Below, in pieces: positions 1-8,716 of a stretch of DNA of 64,000 nucleotides (positions are counted from its first letter, which is position 1; each line of letters starts with the position of its first letter). The translations under genes and the position numbers were made by a program. Source of the DNA: Kiritimatiellia bacterium (lineage in GTDB: Bacteria > Verrucomicrobiota > Kiritimatiellia > CAIVKH01); contig JAOSKE010000004.1 in assembly GCA_027493775.1 (NCBI GenBank), forward strand, positions 124,001-188,000, written 5' to 3'. The notes beneath the pieces are model-generated. The model was not told the DNA's origin and made no database searches. It was given only the letters and a program-made list of their open reading frames with translations.

Positions 1-420
1 GATGCGACGCACAGCGCAAATTTTCATCAAGTCGAGGGCTTGTACGTCGATCGCAAGGTCTCCCTTGCCGACCTCAAGGGAGATTTGACCTATTTTGCGC
101 GGCAAATGATGGGGCCGAATGTAAAAATCCGTTTTCGCCCGCACTTCTTTCCCTTTACGGAACCGAGTGTTGAGTACGATTTTTCCTGTCACGTCTGTGG
201 CGGCAAAGGCTGTCGCGTCTGCAAGCAGAGCGGATGGATCGAAATTTCCGGCGCGGGTATTGTGGACCCGAATGTGTTTAAGGCAGTCGGTTATGATTCG
301 ACCCAATACACCGGGTATGCATTCGGCATGGGCGTTGAACGCATTGCGATGATTTTGCTCGGCATCCCGGATATTCGGATGTTGTACGATAACGATGTGA
401 GGGTTTTGAGACAGTTCTAA
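1..420 (+). CDS. pheS: Phenylalanine-tRNA ligase alpha subunit, C-terminal part
   Basis: Catalytic subunit of the (alpha-beta)2 enzyme that charges tRNA-Phe in the cytoplasm. The gene is cut by the window start; reading is open from base 1 and gives the last 139 residues. The class II synthetase motif 3 is visible in [18 protein letters not shown], followed by the usual short C-terminus. The segment also has the paired-cysteine stretch ([12 protein letters not shown]) common in many bacterial PheS proteins. pheT follows 53 bases downstream on the same strand, the normal pheST order. Identification is firm; only the N-terminal half is missing. Confidence 0.96.
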   Translation, partial: DATHSANFHQVEGLYVDRKVSLADLKGDLTYFARQMMGPNVKIRFRPHFFPFTEPSVEYDFSCHVCGGKGCRVCKQSGWIEISGAGIVDPNVFKAVGYDSTQYTGYAFGMGVERIAMILLGIPDIRMLYDNDVRVLRQF

Positions 421-473
421 AATGAGGCGCGGTGGCGTGGTTGTCCGCCGGTCTTCAATGGAAGTTTTCGGTT

Positions 474-2880
474 ATGCGTATTCCTCTTTCATGGCTAAAC
501 GATTATATCGCGCTCGACGAGAGCCCGCGCGAGATTGCGGATCGTCTCACGTTCTCCGGAACTGAAGTCGAGGCGATAGAGACCGTCGGTTCGACGTTCC
601 GAACATTTTGTCGTCGCTGAAGTGCGGTCGGTTGAAAAACATCCGAACGCAGACAAACTTTCCGTGTGCCGCGTGTTCGATGGCGAAACTGAGTTACAGG
701 TCGTGTGCGGCGCACCGAACGTACGAGCGGGTGGACGCTACCCCCTCGCGCGGGTGGGGGCGACACTTCCGGATGGATCACTCACGATCAAAAAATCGAA
801 ACTTCGCGGTGTCGAGTCGTTTGGCATGTTGTGTGCGGCGGATGAACTTGGACTTTCCGGCGATCATTCCGGTTTGATGGAATTGTCTGAAACATGGGCT
901 GCCGGAACGCCACTCGCGGAGGTCATCGGCCCGCCCGATACCGTGTTTGAGTTGGAGATCACGCCGAATCGTCCCGACTGCCTTTCATTAATTGGCATCG
1001 CTCGCGAGCTTGCAGCGGTGTATCGCAAACCGTTGCAGAAACCGGCGATCACGGGGGTTTCCGAAGCGCTTTCGACTGACTTGTCTCTTGTTAAAATTGA
1101 AGACGCGGACGCTTGCGCCCGTTATACGGCGCGATTGCTGGAGTATGTCACCGTCGGCCCGTCGCCCGATTGGATGCAGCGTCGCTTGGAACGCGCTGGG
1201 ATTCGCGCGATCAACAACGTCGTAGATATTACAAACTATGTGATGCTTGAAACGGGGCAACCGCTTCACGCGTTTGACCGCGACCTGCTCGCTGAGGGGC
1301 GGGTTGTGGTGCGCCGCGCAAAAAAAGGGGAGCGGATGCAGACCCTCGACGAATCCGAGCACGAGCTGGATCCGACGATGTTGGTCATCGCCGATGCTGT
1401 TCGCCCTGTTGCCGTCGCTGGTGTTATGGGGGGAGCCGGAAGTGAGATTCGGAATGAGACGAAAAACGTGCTGCTCGAAAGCGCATGGTTCGATCCTGCG
1501 CTTGTTCGCACGACTTCGCGCAAGCTCGGACTTTCTACCGAGTCTTCCTATCGCTTTGAACGCGGCGCGGACATTGAGGGCGTTGAATGGGCGAGCCGTC
1601 GCGCAGCACAATTATTGATCGAGTTCGCCGGCGCAAAGCTTGTCGGTGACGTGGTTGACTCGCGTCCCGAGGCCGCGCCGTTGCGAAAAATTGAGGGGCC
1701 GTATCAAAAGATTCGCGACATCATGGGAATTGACGTTGCGGATGAAACGATCCGCGAGATTTTTACCCATCTCGGACTTGGTGTGCTGGACGCGCCTTCG
1801 GGACACTACGCACTGGAGATTCCCAGCTTTCGCGCTGACCTTGAGCGCGATGTGGACCTCGTTGAAGAAGTCGCGCGTATCCACGGACTCGATAAAATTC
1901 CAGCGCCGTCCCCGCGCGCGGTCGTAGATCCGCGCGCGGCAGAAAATGGAACGCCTCGCGCCAAGGCAAAACTGCGCAGCGTGCTTGCGGGACTGGGCCT
2001 CTCGGAAATCTCAAACTACAGTTTTGTTTCCGATGCGCTGCTCGATCTGCTTGATCGTGGGAATCAACCCAAGCGTGTGCCAATTCCGCGTCCATTAAGC
2101 GCCGACCACTCGGTACTGCGAATCTCGCTCGCGCCGCAGATGACGGCGACACTGGGTCGCAATCGTGCGCATCAGGCCACACGCGCAGCGCTGTATGAGA
2201 TCGGGCGTACGTTCGAGCGTGGAGCCGATGGGGTGGTGGAGATCGAGCGGCTTTGTATCGGGCTGTTCGGTCCGGTCGGGCGGATCGGGTTTGATCGGCA
2301 CAGTGCGGTTGAATCGGAAGAGATATTTCTGTGGGCGAAAGGACTGATTGAGGCGCTTCTTGCTACGATGGGTCTCGACGCGCCTACCGTCACTCCGCAT
2401 CCGGTCGCTTATGCCGAACAAGGCGCTTCTGTCGAGTTTCACATCAAGGGTGTTTCGATCGGCACCCTTTCATTGCTCAATCGTTCCACGCGAAAAGAGT
2501 GGCGGATGACCGACCCCGTCGCGATTGCCGAGTTGGACGTTGCGCCACTGTTGACCAACGCGCTTGCCGTCCGAGTGTTCCATGACATTCCCGCGTATCC
2601 CTCCATCACACGCGATGTTGCGATGATTGTTTCGGACAGCGTGACCCACGAAGACATTATCCGAGTCATGCGCGAAGCCGCGCCGCCGGAGCTTTCGGCC
2701 ATAGAGTTGTTCGATATTTTCAAAGGACCTGCGATTGGAGAAGGGCGACGGAGCGTTGCCTATTCGCTCGTTTATATTTCGGCGCGCAGGACCTTGACAG
2801 ATGACGAGGCGAACACGTATCATAACAGTGTGAAAGGCGCGTTGCGCAAACAGCTCTCCGCCGAAATTCGCGAAGGCTGA
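474..2880 (+). CDS. pheT: Phenylalanine-tRNA ligase beta subunit (one frameshift)
   Basis: Beta subunit of phenylalanyl-tRNA synthetase, which binds tRNA and edits mischarged Tyr. Starting at ATG 474 (MRIPLSWLNDYI, typical PheT N-terminus), the frame runs into a stop at about 620. The protein continues in another frame from the tRNA-binding OB domain (HPNADKLSVCRVFDG) through B3/B4 and B5 regions to a C-terminal FDX-ACB anticodon-binding domain (HDIPAYPSITRDVAM). Removing one C from the CC at 599-600 restores STFEHFVVAEVRSVEKHP and an 801-residue protein, the normal family length. The gene is essential and shows no other damage, so a sequence error is likelier than a true mutation. Confidence 0.94.
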
Positions 2881-2906
2881 TTGTTCTTTTACAACTTGTG
2901 TAATTT

Positions 2907-2929
2907 CTTCCGACTCCCGAAGTCGGAAG
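2907..2929 (+). other. Perfect 9-bp hairpin downstream of pheT
   Basis: CTTCCGACT pairs with AGTCGGAAG around a five-base loop, 26 bases after the pheT stop. No T-run follows on either strand, so it is a poor intrinsic terminator. It may protect the pheT mRNA 3' end or belong to the 5' part of the neighbouring RNA candidate. Confidence 0.5.
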
Positions 2930-2934
2930 CAAAG

Positions 2935-3121
2935 AAAATACCCTGCCTGGTTCGACCGTGGCGAAGCTTCTCTGACCCGGTAAGATCGACTGAAAGGGAG
3001 CTCAGCGTCCGAGCGCGTACCGATCCTTTTAGGATAAGGAAAACGTTCGGCAGGGCACCCACCTCGAAATTCGGGGCGTCAGAGCAATGCCAACATCGGC
3101 TCATGGCGGGGTATTTTTTTT
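2935..3121 (+). ncRNA. Structured RNA candidate, 6S RNA (SsrS)-like
   Basis: The gap between pheT and the nuclease gene has no convincing ORF but strong RNA-like structure. CCCTGCC (2941-2947) pairs with GGCAGGG (3049-3055), closing a region of about 115 bases. Within it are a GTTCGACC segment near the 5' side and an ATCC/GGAT hairpin near 3023-3035. GGGCACCCACCT follows the closing stem directly; from memory, that 3' phrase and a 5' CCTG...GTTCG are typical of alphaproteobacterial-type 6S RNAs. A short GCCA/TGGC hairpin and eight T residues (3114-3121) could end it. 6S RNA binds the RNA polymerase holoenzyme. I ruled out tmRNA, SRP RNA and RNase P by lack of their conserved cores. Ends are approximate. 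Confidence 0.5.
3088..3121 (+). terminator. Putative intrinsic terminator of the structured RNA
   Basis: A short stem (GCCA 3089-3092 with TGGC 3104-3107) is followed by a G-rich stretch and a run of eight T at 3114-3121. The stem is short, so support comes mainly from the T-run and position. Confidence 0.4.
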
Positions 3122-3208
3122 GCCAATTACATCGTCTAGAATCAGTGGCAAAATTCCGCAGCTATCGCGGGGTTTTTGTACACTGAATTCTGTTGTTGGG
3201 GCTCTGTT

Positions 3209-3931
3209 TCAGAGATTCTTCTCAATGATTTTTTTCACGTAAGCAGGCATATCCTGCTGAAGTTCTGCCGTGTGCTTCTTAAGCTTGTCGTAAACTTTTA
3301 CTTCTTGGCCGGTCCACATGATGTCCATTCGACGAGCATCTCGCATCGCTATGTGACTGTAATCATCTGGGTAAGCCCAGTAGCAGTTTCGGCATATCTT
3401 CGGATCTTTCTGCTCAAGCCAATTCGCGCAGTGCTCGCAGGCCCACGATTTCGCCCTGTTTGCAGAGCCACAAAGCAATATGTAGTTCTTTGGATCTTGG
3501 TCCGTAGCCGAGTCGTCACCAGCTACTTCAAAGGGAATTCGGTGGTCGATCTGCAAATCTCTTTCCGGAAATTCCTCCAGATAGATGGCGCATCGTGCGC
3601 CATGTATCTTGATAAGTTCTTTTCTGAGCCTCTGAGAAAAGGCGGTTCGTCCGCCGATGCGTCCGAAACGCACTTTGGCCGGATCGCCGAAAGTGTATGC
3701 ACCGATCTTGCGTCCGGTTGACCCCCTAACCCGAGTCGTTACAAGGGGGATTCCTTGCTCACGCACATCACGAGCTGCCCGTGGAGGATGGTCGTAACCG
3801 TACTTTGTCTTGAGTTCCTCTGTCGTGATATGGCCGTGCTTGAGGATGTGGTCAATGACCACCTTTGGACGTTTCGCTGTGACCTTCTTGCACCGTTTCA
3901 GAAATGCCTTGGGCAACTTCGGTTTTGTCAT
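3209..3931 (-). CDS. HNH-family endonuclease, likely restriction enzyme
   Basis: Predicted 240-residue HNH nuclease. The N-terminal third resembles a winged-helix DNA-binding unit (VVIDHILKHGHITTEELKTK). The HNH core follows as LQIDHRIPFEVAGD, then an NYILLC segment, with the zinc-type pairs CEHC and CRNC. The ATG at 3931 overlaps the TGA of the upstream methylase by four bases (ATGA), which indicates translational coupling and fixes this start over an in-frame ATG at 3952. Pairing with a Dam-family methylase suggests the cleavage half of a type II restriction-modification system. Recognition site and activity cannot be read from the sequence. A non-restriction homing-type HNH enzyme is less likely. 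Confidence 0.75.
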   Translation of the reverse strand: MTKPKLPKAFLKRCKKVTAKRPKVVIDHILKHGHITTEELKTKYGYDHPPRAARDVREQGIPLVTTRVRGSTGRKIGAYTFGDPAKVRFGRIGGRTAFSQRLRKELIKIHGARCAIYLEEFPERDLQIDHRIPFEVAGDDSATDQDPKNYILLCGSANRAKSWACEHCANWLEQKDPKICRNCYWAYPDDYSHIAMRDARRMDIMWTGQEVKVYDKLKKHTAELQQDMPAYVKKIIEKNL

Positions 3932-4908
3932 GCTCTCGTCTCCAAGAGGCACATCTGTTCGCTGTGCGTAAAATGAAAGATCATTTTGGGCTTGGTAAGT
4001 TCTTTTGATAGCGCGGGAGAAAGGTACAGAGACTCAAATGTCGCGTCGTCTCGGCCCAATAGGGTGGCTTGGGACGAGCGGCCTGCCTCAAGCTCCATGT
4101 GTGTGAGATTGAGATGCTCGGGCAATTTTACGCCATGTACTTTGTCGCCCGTCCGCCCGTCGTAGCTCACGATGTATCGGATTGATCGGTCATTGAGCCG
4201 CTCAAGAACCTCGACGAATTCGCAGAACTGCACGCTCGCCAAGTATCGGGTGTCCCTGTTCCCGCAAACGCCCTGATACGGTGGGTCCATGTATACCAGG
4301 TCGCGATCTGTAGCCTGCAAGACGACGTCTCGGTAGTTCTTCGATGAGAAGGTCGTCCTCCCTTTCAACAGGAAGGATGCCCCGCGAATCTGATCGCGCA
4401 TCGTCGCGGGCGTGGCGCCCTTGCGCCGATTGTCAGGGCTCTGGTTGAACTCTCCGTTGGCGTTGTACCGAACAGATGCCTTTACGCAGCGAGCCAGGAG
4501 GTAGAGAAAGCAATCCGGTCGTCCCGTCAGATTGAACTCATCACGAATCTTTTTGTAGAACCCCTTGGTGTCGTCCAGTTGTTCGTGCCAAAGGGTTTCG
4601 TACTCCTTCGCCAGTTTGTCGGGCGTATTGATTATTGCTCGCCACAAATCTACCAGCGGCTTGTTCAAATCGTTTATGTGGAATGCGTTGGCTCGTTTAT
4701 GGGCTGCGGCCGCGATCGAGATGGCCGCTGAGCCGGCAAAAGGCTCATGCAGGGTTTCTACCCCCGCAGGGAAGTACCGCAAGATGGCATTCGCCAAGTT
4801 CCTCTTGCTTCCTTGATACGGTATCGGGTGCGGAATATTCACGCTCGCACTATACCCCTTCTGGCAGAACTCTCGCAAGACTGGTGGCATGGTGTGGTCA
4901 TTTTGCAT
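3928..4908 (-). CDS. Adenine-specific DNA methyltransferase, Dam/D12 class
   Basis: N6-adenine DNA methylase of the D12 class. Visible motifs are the AdoMet-binding PYQGSKRNLA near the N-terminus, HEPFAGSAAIS, and the catalytic DPPY motif (VYMDPPYQGV). I chose ATG 4908, which overlaps the preceding HTH gene by 11 bases; an in-frame ATG at 4890 is an alternative, and the longer frame back to 5037 covers the HTH gene. The protein is about 326 residues, within the family range. Downstream the HNH nuclease starts inside its stop codon. It probably protects the host DNA from that nuclease. Codon use looks less GC-rich than in neighbouring core genes, consistent with horizontal transfer. Confidence 0.86.
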   Translation of the reverse strand: MQNDHTMPPVLREFCQKGYSASVNIPHPIPYQGSKRNLANAILRYFPAGVETLHEPFAGSAAISIAAAAHKRANAFHINDLNKPLVDLWRAIINTPDKLAKEYETLWHEQLDDTKGFYKKIRDEFNLTGRPDCFLYLLARCVKASVRYNANGEFNQSPDNRRKGATPATMRDQIRGASFLLKGRTTFSSKNYRDVVLQATDRDLVYMDPPYQGVCGNRDTRYLASVQFCEFVEVLERLNDRSIRYIVSYDGRTGDKVHGVKLPEHLNLTHMELEAGRSSQATLLGRDDATFESLYLSPALSKELTKPKMIFHFTHSEQMCLLETRA

Positions 4909-5149
4909 ACCTTTGCAGCCTACTGCACGCCGGTCGGAGGTCGGTATATTCGGCCTTTGGAACAAAGCGGACATGACATTGAAGACATACGGTGACGAGT
5001 TTCTCGGCAGTTTCGCGCGGGATAGGGATGCGGCCACCGTCTCTGACGGAACGCAATCGCCCTAATGACACGTACCGGCGGATCAAGTCGGGAGATATGA
5101 CGACAATGACTGCTGCATCGTTTGCGGTTATCAAGTTCGTTTCTCTCAT
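4898..5149 (-). CDS. Small helix-turn-helix DNA-binding protein
   Basis: An 83-residue protein whose first 52 residues follow the MerR/excisionase-like HTH pattern: a segment comparable to AAxxLGVSPxxVRR (AAVIVVISPDLIRRYVSLG), then GRLRSVRDGGRIPIPRE. The C-terminal 30 residues, with two cysteines, are not recognised. It is the first gene of the methylase/nuclease cassette and overlaps the methylase start. It could be a controller protein setting expression of the cassette, as C proteins do in type II systems, though its fold family differs from classic C proteins. That role is inference from position. Confidence 0.6.
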   Translation of the reverse strand: MRETNLITANDAAVIVVISPDLIRRYVSLGRLRSVRDGGRIPIPRETAEKLVTVCLQCHVRFVPKAEYTDLRPACSRLQRYAK

Positions 5150-5347
5150 GTGTCGGTCGGCCCTCTGCTGTCCCCATCATTCGTGGATTTGAACCTTTCT
5201 GCGTTCTTCCGCGCGTTCAGCAGATTTGCTGGCGTTTCGGCGGGCGCCAGCAATGGGCAAAAGTAGCGCAACTCCGCCTTTTGCAAGACACGCTCGCCGA
5301 AAATTTTTTACCACCGCTGAGTCATAATCGGTTGTATAGTCTTGCGG

Positions 5348-6685
5348 ATGGACCTTTTTGATCGTGAACAACCTGGCGCAACACCGGCGCGACCGCCGTT
5401 GGCGGCGCGGATGCGGCCGCGTACATTGGAGGATATTGCGGGGCAGCAGCATGTTGTCGGGCCGGGCAAGTTGCTGCGCCGCGCGATAGAGGCGGACCGG
5501 CTGGGCAGTATTATTCTCTATGGCCCGCCGGGCTGTGGGAAAACGTCGCTCGCCGAAGTCATCGCGCTTGTGACGCGCCGGTTTTTTGAGCGCACAAGCG
5601 GGGTGCTCGCGAACGTCGCGATTCTGCGCGGACTCCTCGAAGCCGCGCAGCAACGCAAGCGTATGCGCGGAGTGGATACGATTCTCTTCATTGATGAAAT
5701 CCACCGATTCAATAAAGCACAGCAGGATATTCTGTTGCCGTTCGTCGAAGAGGGGGCGGTGACGTTGATTGGGGCGACGACGCACAATCCGTTTTTCTTC
5801 ATCAATAGTCCGCTCACATCGCGTTCGCAAATTTTCCAACTCGAACCGCTGACAGAGGAGGATATTCGCGTTTTGATTCGCCGTGCGCTGACTCATCCGG
5901 ATGGGCTGGGCGATCTGAAAATTGAAATGGACGATAATGCGTTGTCGCACCTTGCCTCTGCGTGTGAAGGCGACGCGCGGCGCGCGTTGAATGCACTCGA
6001 GATTGCCGCGTTGACTACCGCGCCGGGTGATGACGGCGTGGTGCGTATCACGCGAGAGGTGACGGAGGAGTCCATCCAAAAGAAGGCCGTCGTCTATGAC
6101 CACGATGAGGATGGGCACTACGATACGATTTCCGCGTTTATCAAAAGTGTGCGCGGTTCGGACCCGAACGCGGCGCTCTACTGGCTGGCGAAGATGTTGT
6201 ACGCGGGGGAGGATCCGCGGTTTATTGCGCGTCGCCTCATCATCCTCGCGTCCGAAGACATTGGGAACGCGGACCCGCTTGGTTTGCAACTGACCGTTGC
6301 GGCGATGGAGGCGGTGGATTTTGTCGGAATGCCGGAGGCGCGGATTGTGTTGGCGCAGGCGACGACCTATCTCGCGTGTGCGCCGAAAAGCAACGCAAGC
6401 TATATGGGCATTGAGTCGGCCATGGCGGACATCAAGGAAGGGCGCGTACTGCCGGTTCCGCGTCACTTGCGGGATCGTTCGCACAAAAAATCCGCAGAGA
6501 CGTTCGGACACAAGGGCTACAAATACGCGCACAGTTTTGAGGGGCACGTTGTGGATCAAGAATACGTGCCGACCACCAAAATTTATTACGATCCGACAGA
6601 AGAGGGGTATGAAAAGCGAATCCGCGAACGACTGGAACGCTGGGCCGAGATAAGGGAAGCGCAATCAAAGCGGAAAACGAAATAA
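5348..6685 (+). CDS. rarA: Replication-associated recombination protein A (AAA+ ATPase)
   Basis: RarA/MgsA acts at stalled replication forks in the cytoplasm and is related to clamp-loader ATPases. The Walker A motif GPPGCGKTSL and Walker B LFIDEIHRF are present, followed by sensor segments (IGATTHNPFF, SRSQIFQL) and the C-terminal tetramerisation part (KSVRGSDPNAALYWLAKML). ATG 5348 gives MDLFDREQ and 445 residues, a normal length; a TTG at 5342 also exists. The gene is transcribed away from the restriction cassette, and the cyclo-ligase gene follows within 12 bases, so the two probably share a transcript. Confidence 0.95.
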   Translation: MDLFDREQPGATPARPPLAARMRPRTLEDIAGQQHVVGPGKLLRRAIEADRLGSIILYGPPGCGKTSLAEVIALVTRRFFERTSGVLANVAILRGLLEAAQQRKRMRGVDTILFIDEIHRFNKAQQDILLPFVEEGAVTLIGATTHNPFFFINSPLTSRSQIFQLEPLTEEDIRVLIRRALTHPDGLGDLKIEMDDNALSHLASACEGDARRALNALEIAALTTAPGDDGVVRITREVTEESIQKKAVVYDHDEDGHYDTISAFIKSVRGSDPNAALYWLAKMLYAGEDPRFIARRLIILASEDIGNADPLGLQLTVAAMEAVDFVGMPEARIVLAQATTYLACAPKSNASYMGIESAMADIKEGRVLPVPRHLRDRSHKKSAETFGHKGYKYAHSFEGHVVDQEYVPTTKIYYDPTEEGYEKRIRERLERWAEIREAQSKRKTK

Positions 6686-6696
6686 AGACTCGCAAG

Positions 6697-7251
6697 GTGG
6701 CTGCGCGCAAAACTGCTCGTGCCGCTTTAGCCGAGCTGTCTGGCGATGCGATCATGGAAAAGAGTCGCGCAGTTCAGGCATTGACGCTGGAGTTGGAGGA
6801 ATTCCACTCCGCTAAAGTGGTTTCCTTGTACTGCGCACTTGTTCGTGAGATTAGGTTGGATGAGATCATCGCTGCCTGCCGCGCGAAAAATAAAATAATT
6901 GTATTGCCGGCGTGGATTTCAGCGCGAAAAAGTTACGGTCTGGCGCGTTGGGATGCCGGTACGCCATTGAAGCTCGGGCACTACGGCATTGAGGAGCCAG
7001 CGGAGCCAATTTGGGTGCCAGCGACTCAAGTTGATTTTGCCGTCTCTACTTGTCTCGCATTCAACGCGGCCTGCCAGCGCCTTGGACACGGCGGCGGCTA
7101 TTTTGACCGCCTGCTCGCCGAGGTGGGTGGAACTAAAGCCTGCCTCGCGTTTGATTGTCAAAAAACCGACGACATCCCGCTTGAACCTCACGATATTCAG
7201 TTGGATTTAGTGATTACGGAATCTGCGATCTATCGCGCCCTCCGCACATAA
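6697..7251 (+). CDS. fthC: 5-formyltetrahydrofolate cyclo-ligase
   Basis: Converts 5-formyl-THF to 5,10-methenyl-THF with ATP, returning stored folate to one-carbon metabolism. The 184-residue protein has the family signature GHGGGYFDRLL and a basic N-terminus (ARKTARAALAEL) like the nucleotide-contacting start of the family. GTG 6697 is chosen; no in-frame ATG lies nearby before the conserved part. It sits 11 bases after rarA. In other bacteria this gene (ygfA) is often next to the 6S RNA gene; here the 6S-like candidate lies about 3.6 kb away, beyond rarA and the restriction cassette. Confidence 0.92.
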   Translation: MAARKTARAALAELSGDAIMEKSRAVQALTLELEEFHSAKVVSLYCALVREIRLDEIIAACRAKNKIIVLPAWISARKSYGLARWDAGTPLKLGHYGIEEPAEPIWVPATQVDFAVSTCLAFNAACQRLGHGGGYFDRLLAEVGGTKACLAFDCQKTDDIPLEPHDIQLDLVITESAIYRALRT

Positions 7252-7302
7252 TTCGAGCCGCGCACCCTGCCCGACGGGGGTGTCGGGCCTCCACAGCGTG
7301 AG

Positions 7303-7338
7303 TAAAAACATGGAACCGGGACGCCATCGCCCCGGTTC
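7303..7338 (-). terminator. Intrinsic terminator after argA
   Basis: An 8-bp stem (GAACCGGG 7313-7320 with CCCGGTTC 7331-7338) starts one base beyond the argA stop and is followed on the minus strand by TGTTTTT. A second perfect 7-bp hairpin (7269-7288, GCCCGAC/GTCGGGC) lies just past it and could serve the convergent fthC transcript, though without a T-run. Confidence 0.7.
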
Positions 7339-7339
7339 G

Positions 7340-8623
7340 CTACAGGTCTTTGTATAGCACCCTGGAACGACGCCCGCTCTTGTCATAAATCGCGCGTCGC
7401 GCGGCGGGGAGCATATCGGGTGTGCCTTCCTTGAAGCCGCCCTTGTGCGTAAAATAGTTGAAGGCTTGGGTCGAAAGGGCAAGCAGGCGACGGATCCCAT
7501 TCTGGCGAGCCCGTTCTTCAATAAAGAGCATGAGCTTTGCGCCGATGCCGCGATTCTCGTGATGCTCCGCGACAAATAGACATTCCAATTCCGCAACAGC
7601 ATCGGGGGTGCCTTCAAGGACTTTCAATCCAACTGTGCCGATAATGTTTCGATCTATTTCAAAAACATAATAATCGCCAATCCGCTCTTCCATGGAGCGG
7701 CGCGTACGAGGGAGGAGTTGTTGCGCCTCGACCGATTCGCGAATCAGCTTCAGAATCATCCCCGCGTCTTTTTTGAGCGCGGGCCGAATGGCGAGGTATT
7801 CGTTGGCGTGGATCATTGTGCCCACGCCTTCATTCGAAAAAATTTCGCTGAGCAGCGCCTCGTCTTTTGTGCCGTCAATGATGTGGACACGTTGGACGCC
7901 ATTGCGGCAGGCGCGGACGCCGTGTTTCAGTTTGGAGATCATGGCCGCAGGAATGTTTGCGCGATGGTCGCGGATGTATTCCTCGGCCGCTTCCACGGAG
8001 AATTGCGCGGTCAAGCGACCGGCATCTCGGATGCCGTTGCTGGTTGAGACGTGAATCAGTTTGTTCGCTTGCAACGCTTCGGAAACTTCGAGCGCCACGC
8101 CGTCCGAGTTGACGCGGTACGTCTGACCATTGCCGTCGAAGCCCAGGGGCGAAATAATCGGGATTAGGCCCTGATCGAGCAGGCTCTGAAGAAACTTTGC
8201 ATCCACCCGCTCGACCTGTCCGGTGAACTGTTGATCCACGCCGTTCAAGATTCCGGCGGGGTGCGCGGTGATTGCGTTCGTCAGCACGGCGCGCTGGTCC
8301 GTGTCGCTCAGGCCTTCGAGCAGTTCGTGAGCGAGACGATTTGCGGCAAGGATGGCGAGCCGAAGCGTCGCATGATCCGTGATGCCCATTCCATCCAGAT
8401 CGGACGGCGTGAGCTTCAGCTCTTCCGCCAATGCCTTCACCTGCACAGAGCAGCCGTGAACGAGAACAATGCGGATGTTCAAGCTGCGCAGAACGGAAAT
8501 ATCCAGCAACAGATTGTGGAAGTTATCCGACGCCAGCACCGCGCTGTCCACATTGAGAACAAATACGCGATCCCGAAACCGTGCCGTGTAGCGCAGAATG
8601 CCGCGCAAGTCCGTTGCTTTCAT
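7340..8623 (-). CDS. argA: Amino-acid N-acetyltransferase (N-acetylglutamate synthase)
   Basis: Catalyses the first step of arginine biosynthesis, acetylation of glutamate by acetyl-CoA. The 427-residue protein has the two-domain ArgA layout. An amino-acid-kinase-like domain spans roughly residues 1-270 (VLVHGCSVQVKALAEE, LIPIISPLGFDGNG, KLIHVSTSNGI). A GNAT acetyltransferase domain runs from about 285 (LECLFVAEHHENRGIGAKLM, with the acetyl-CoA-binding RGIGAKL loop). ATG 8623 starts MKATDLRGILRYTARFRDR, matching family N-termini. It stands alone, with its own terminator and the metallopeptidase gene upstream on the same strand. In arginine-producing relatives such enzymes are feedback-inhibited through the kinase-like domain. 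Confidence 0.93.
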   Translation of the reverse strand: MKATDLRGILRYTARFRDRVFVLNVDSAVLASDNFHNLLLDISVLRSLNIRIVLVHGCSVQVKALAEELKLTPSDLDGMGITDHATLRLAILAANRLAHELLEGLSDTDQRAVLTNAITAHPAGILNGVDQQFTGQVERVDAKFLQSLLDQGLIPIISPLGFDGNGQTYRVNSDGVALEVSEALQANKLIHVSTSNGIRDAGRLTAQFSVEAAEEYIRDHRANIPAAMISKLKHGVRACRNGVQRVHIIDGTKDEALLSEIFSNEGVGTMIHANEYLAIRPALKKDAGMILKLIRESVEAQQLLPRTRRSMEERIGDYYVFEIDRNIIGTVGLKVLEGTPDAVAELECLFVAEHHENRGIGAKLMLFIEERARQNGIRRLLALSTQAFNYFTHKGGFKEGTPDMLPAARRAIYDKSGRRSRVLYKDL

Positions 8624-8716
8624 GGCGGGGGATTACAGCAGATCAGGGATTTTCTGCAAGCGGGGAACATCGCTGCGCCTTCGCCGTCTCGGATCACTCA
8701 TGGCGCCGTTCACTTC

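Noticed and set aside
2935-3121. tmRNA, SRP RNA or RNase P in the pheT gap
   Set aside because: Their conserved cores (tRNA-like ends, GGAAGGAAGCAGCC loop, P4 sequence) are not seen.
2881-3186. 101-codon ORF between pheT and the nuclease
   Set aside because: No start signal or domain; the same bases form hairpins and an RNA-like terminator.
5177-6664. Long antisense ORF (495 codons) opposite rarA
   Set aside because: Rich in Arg, His and Pro with no domain; rarA on the other strand has full motifs. It is a frame shadow.
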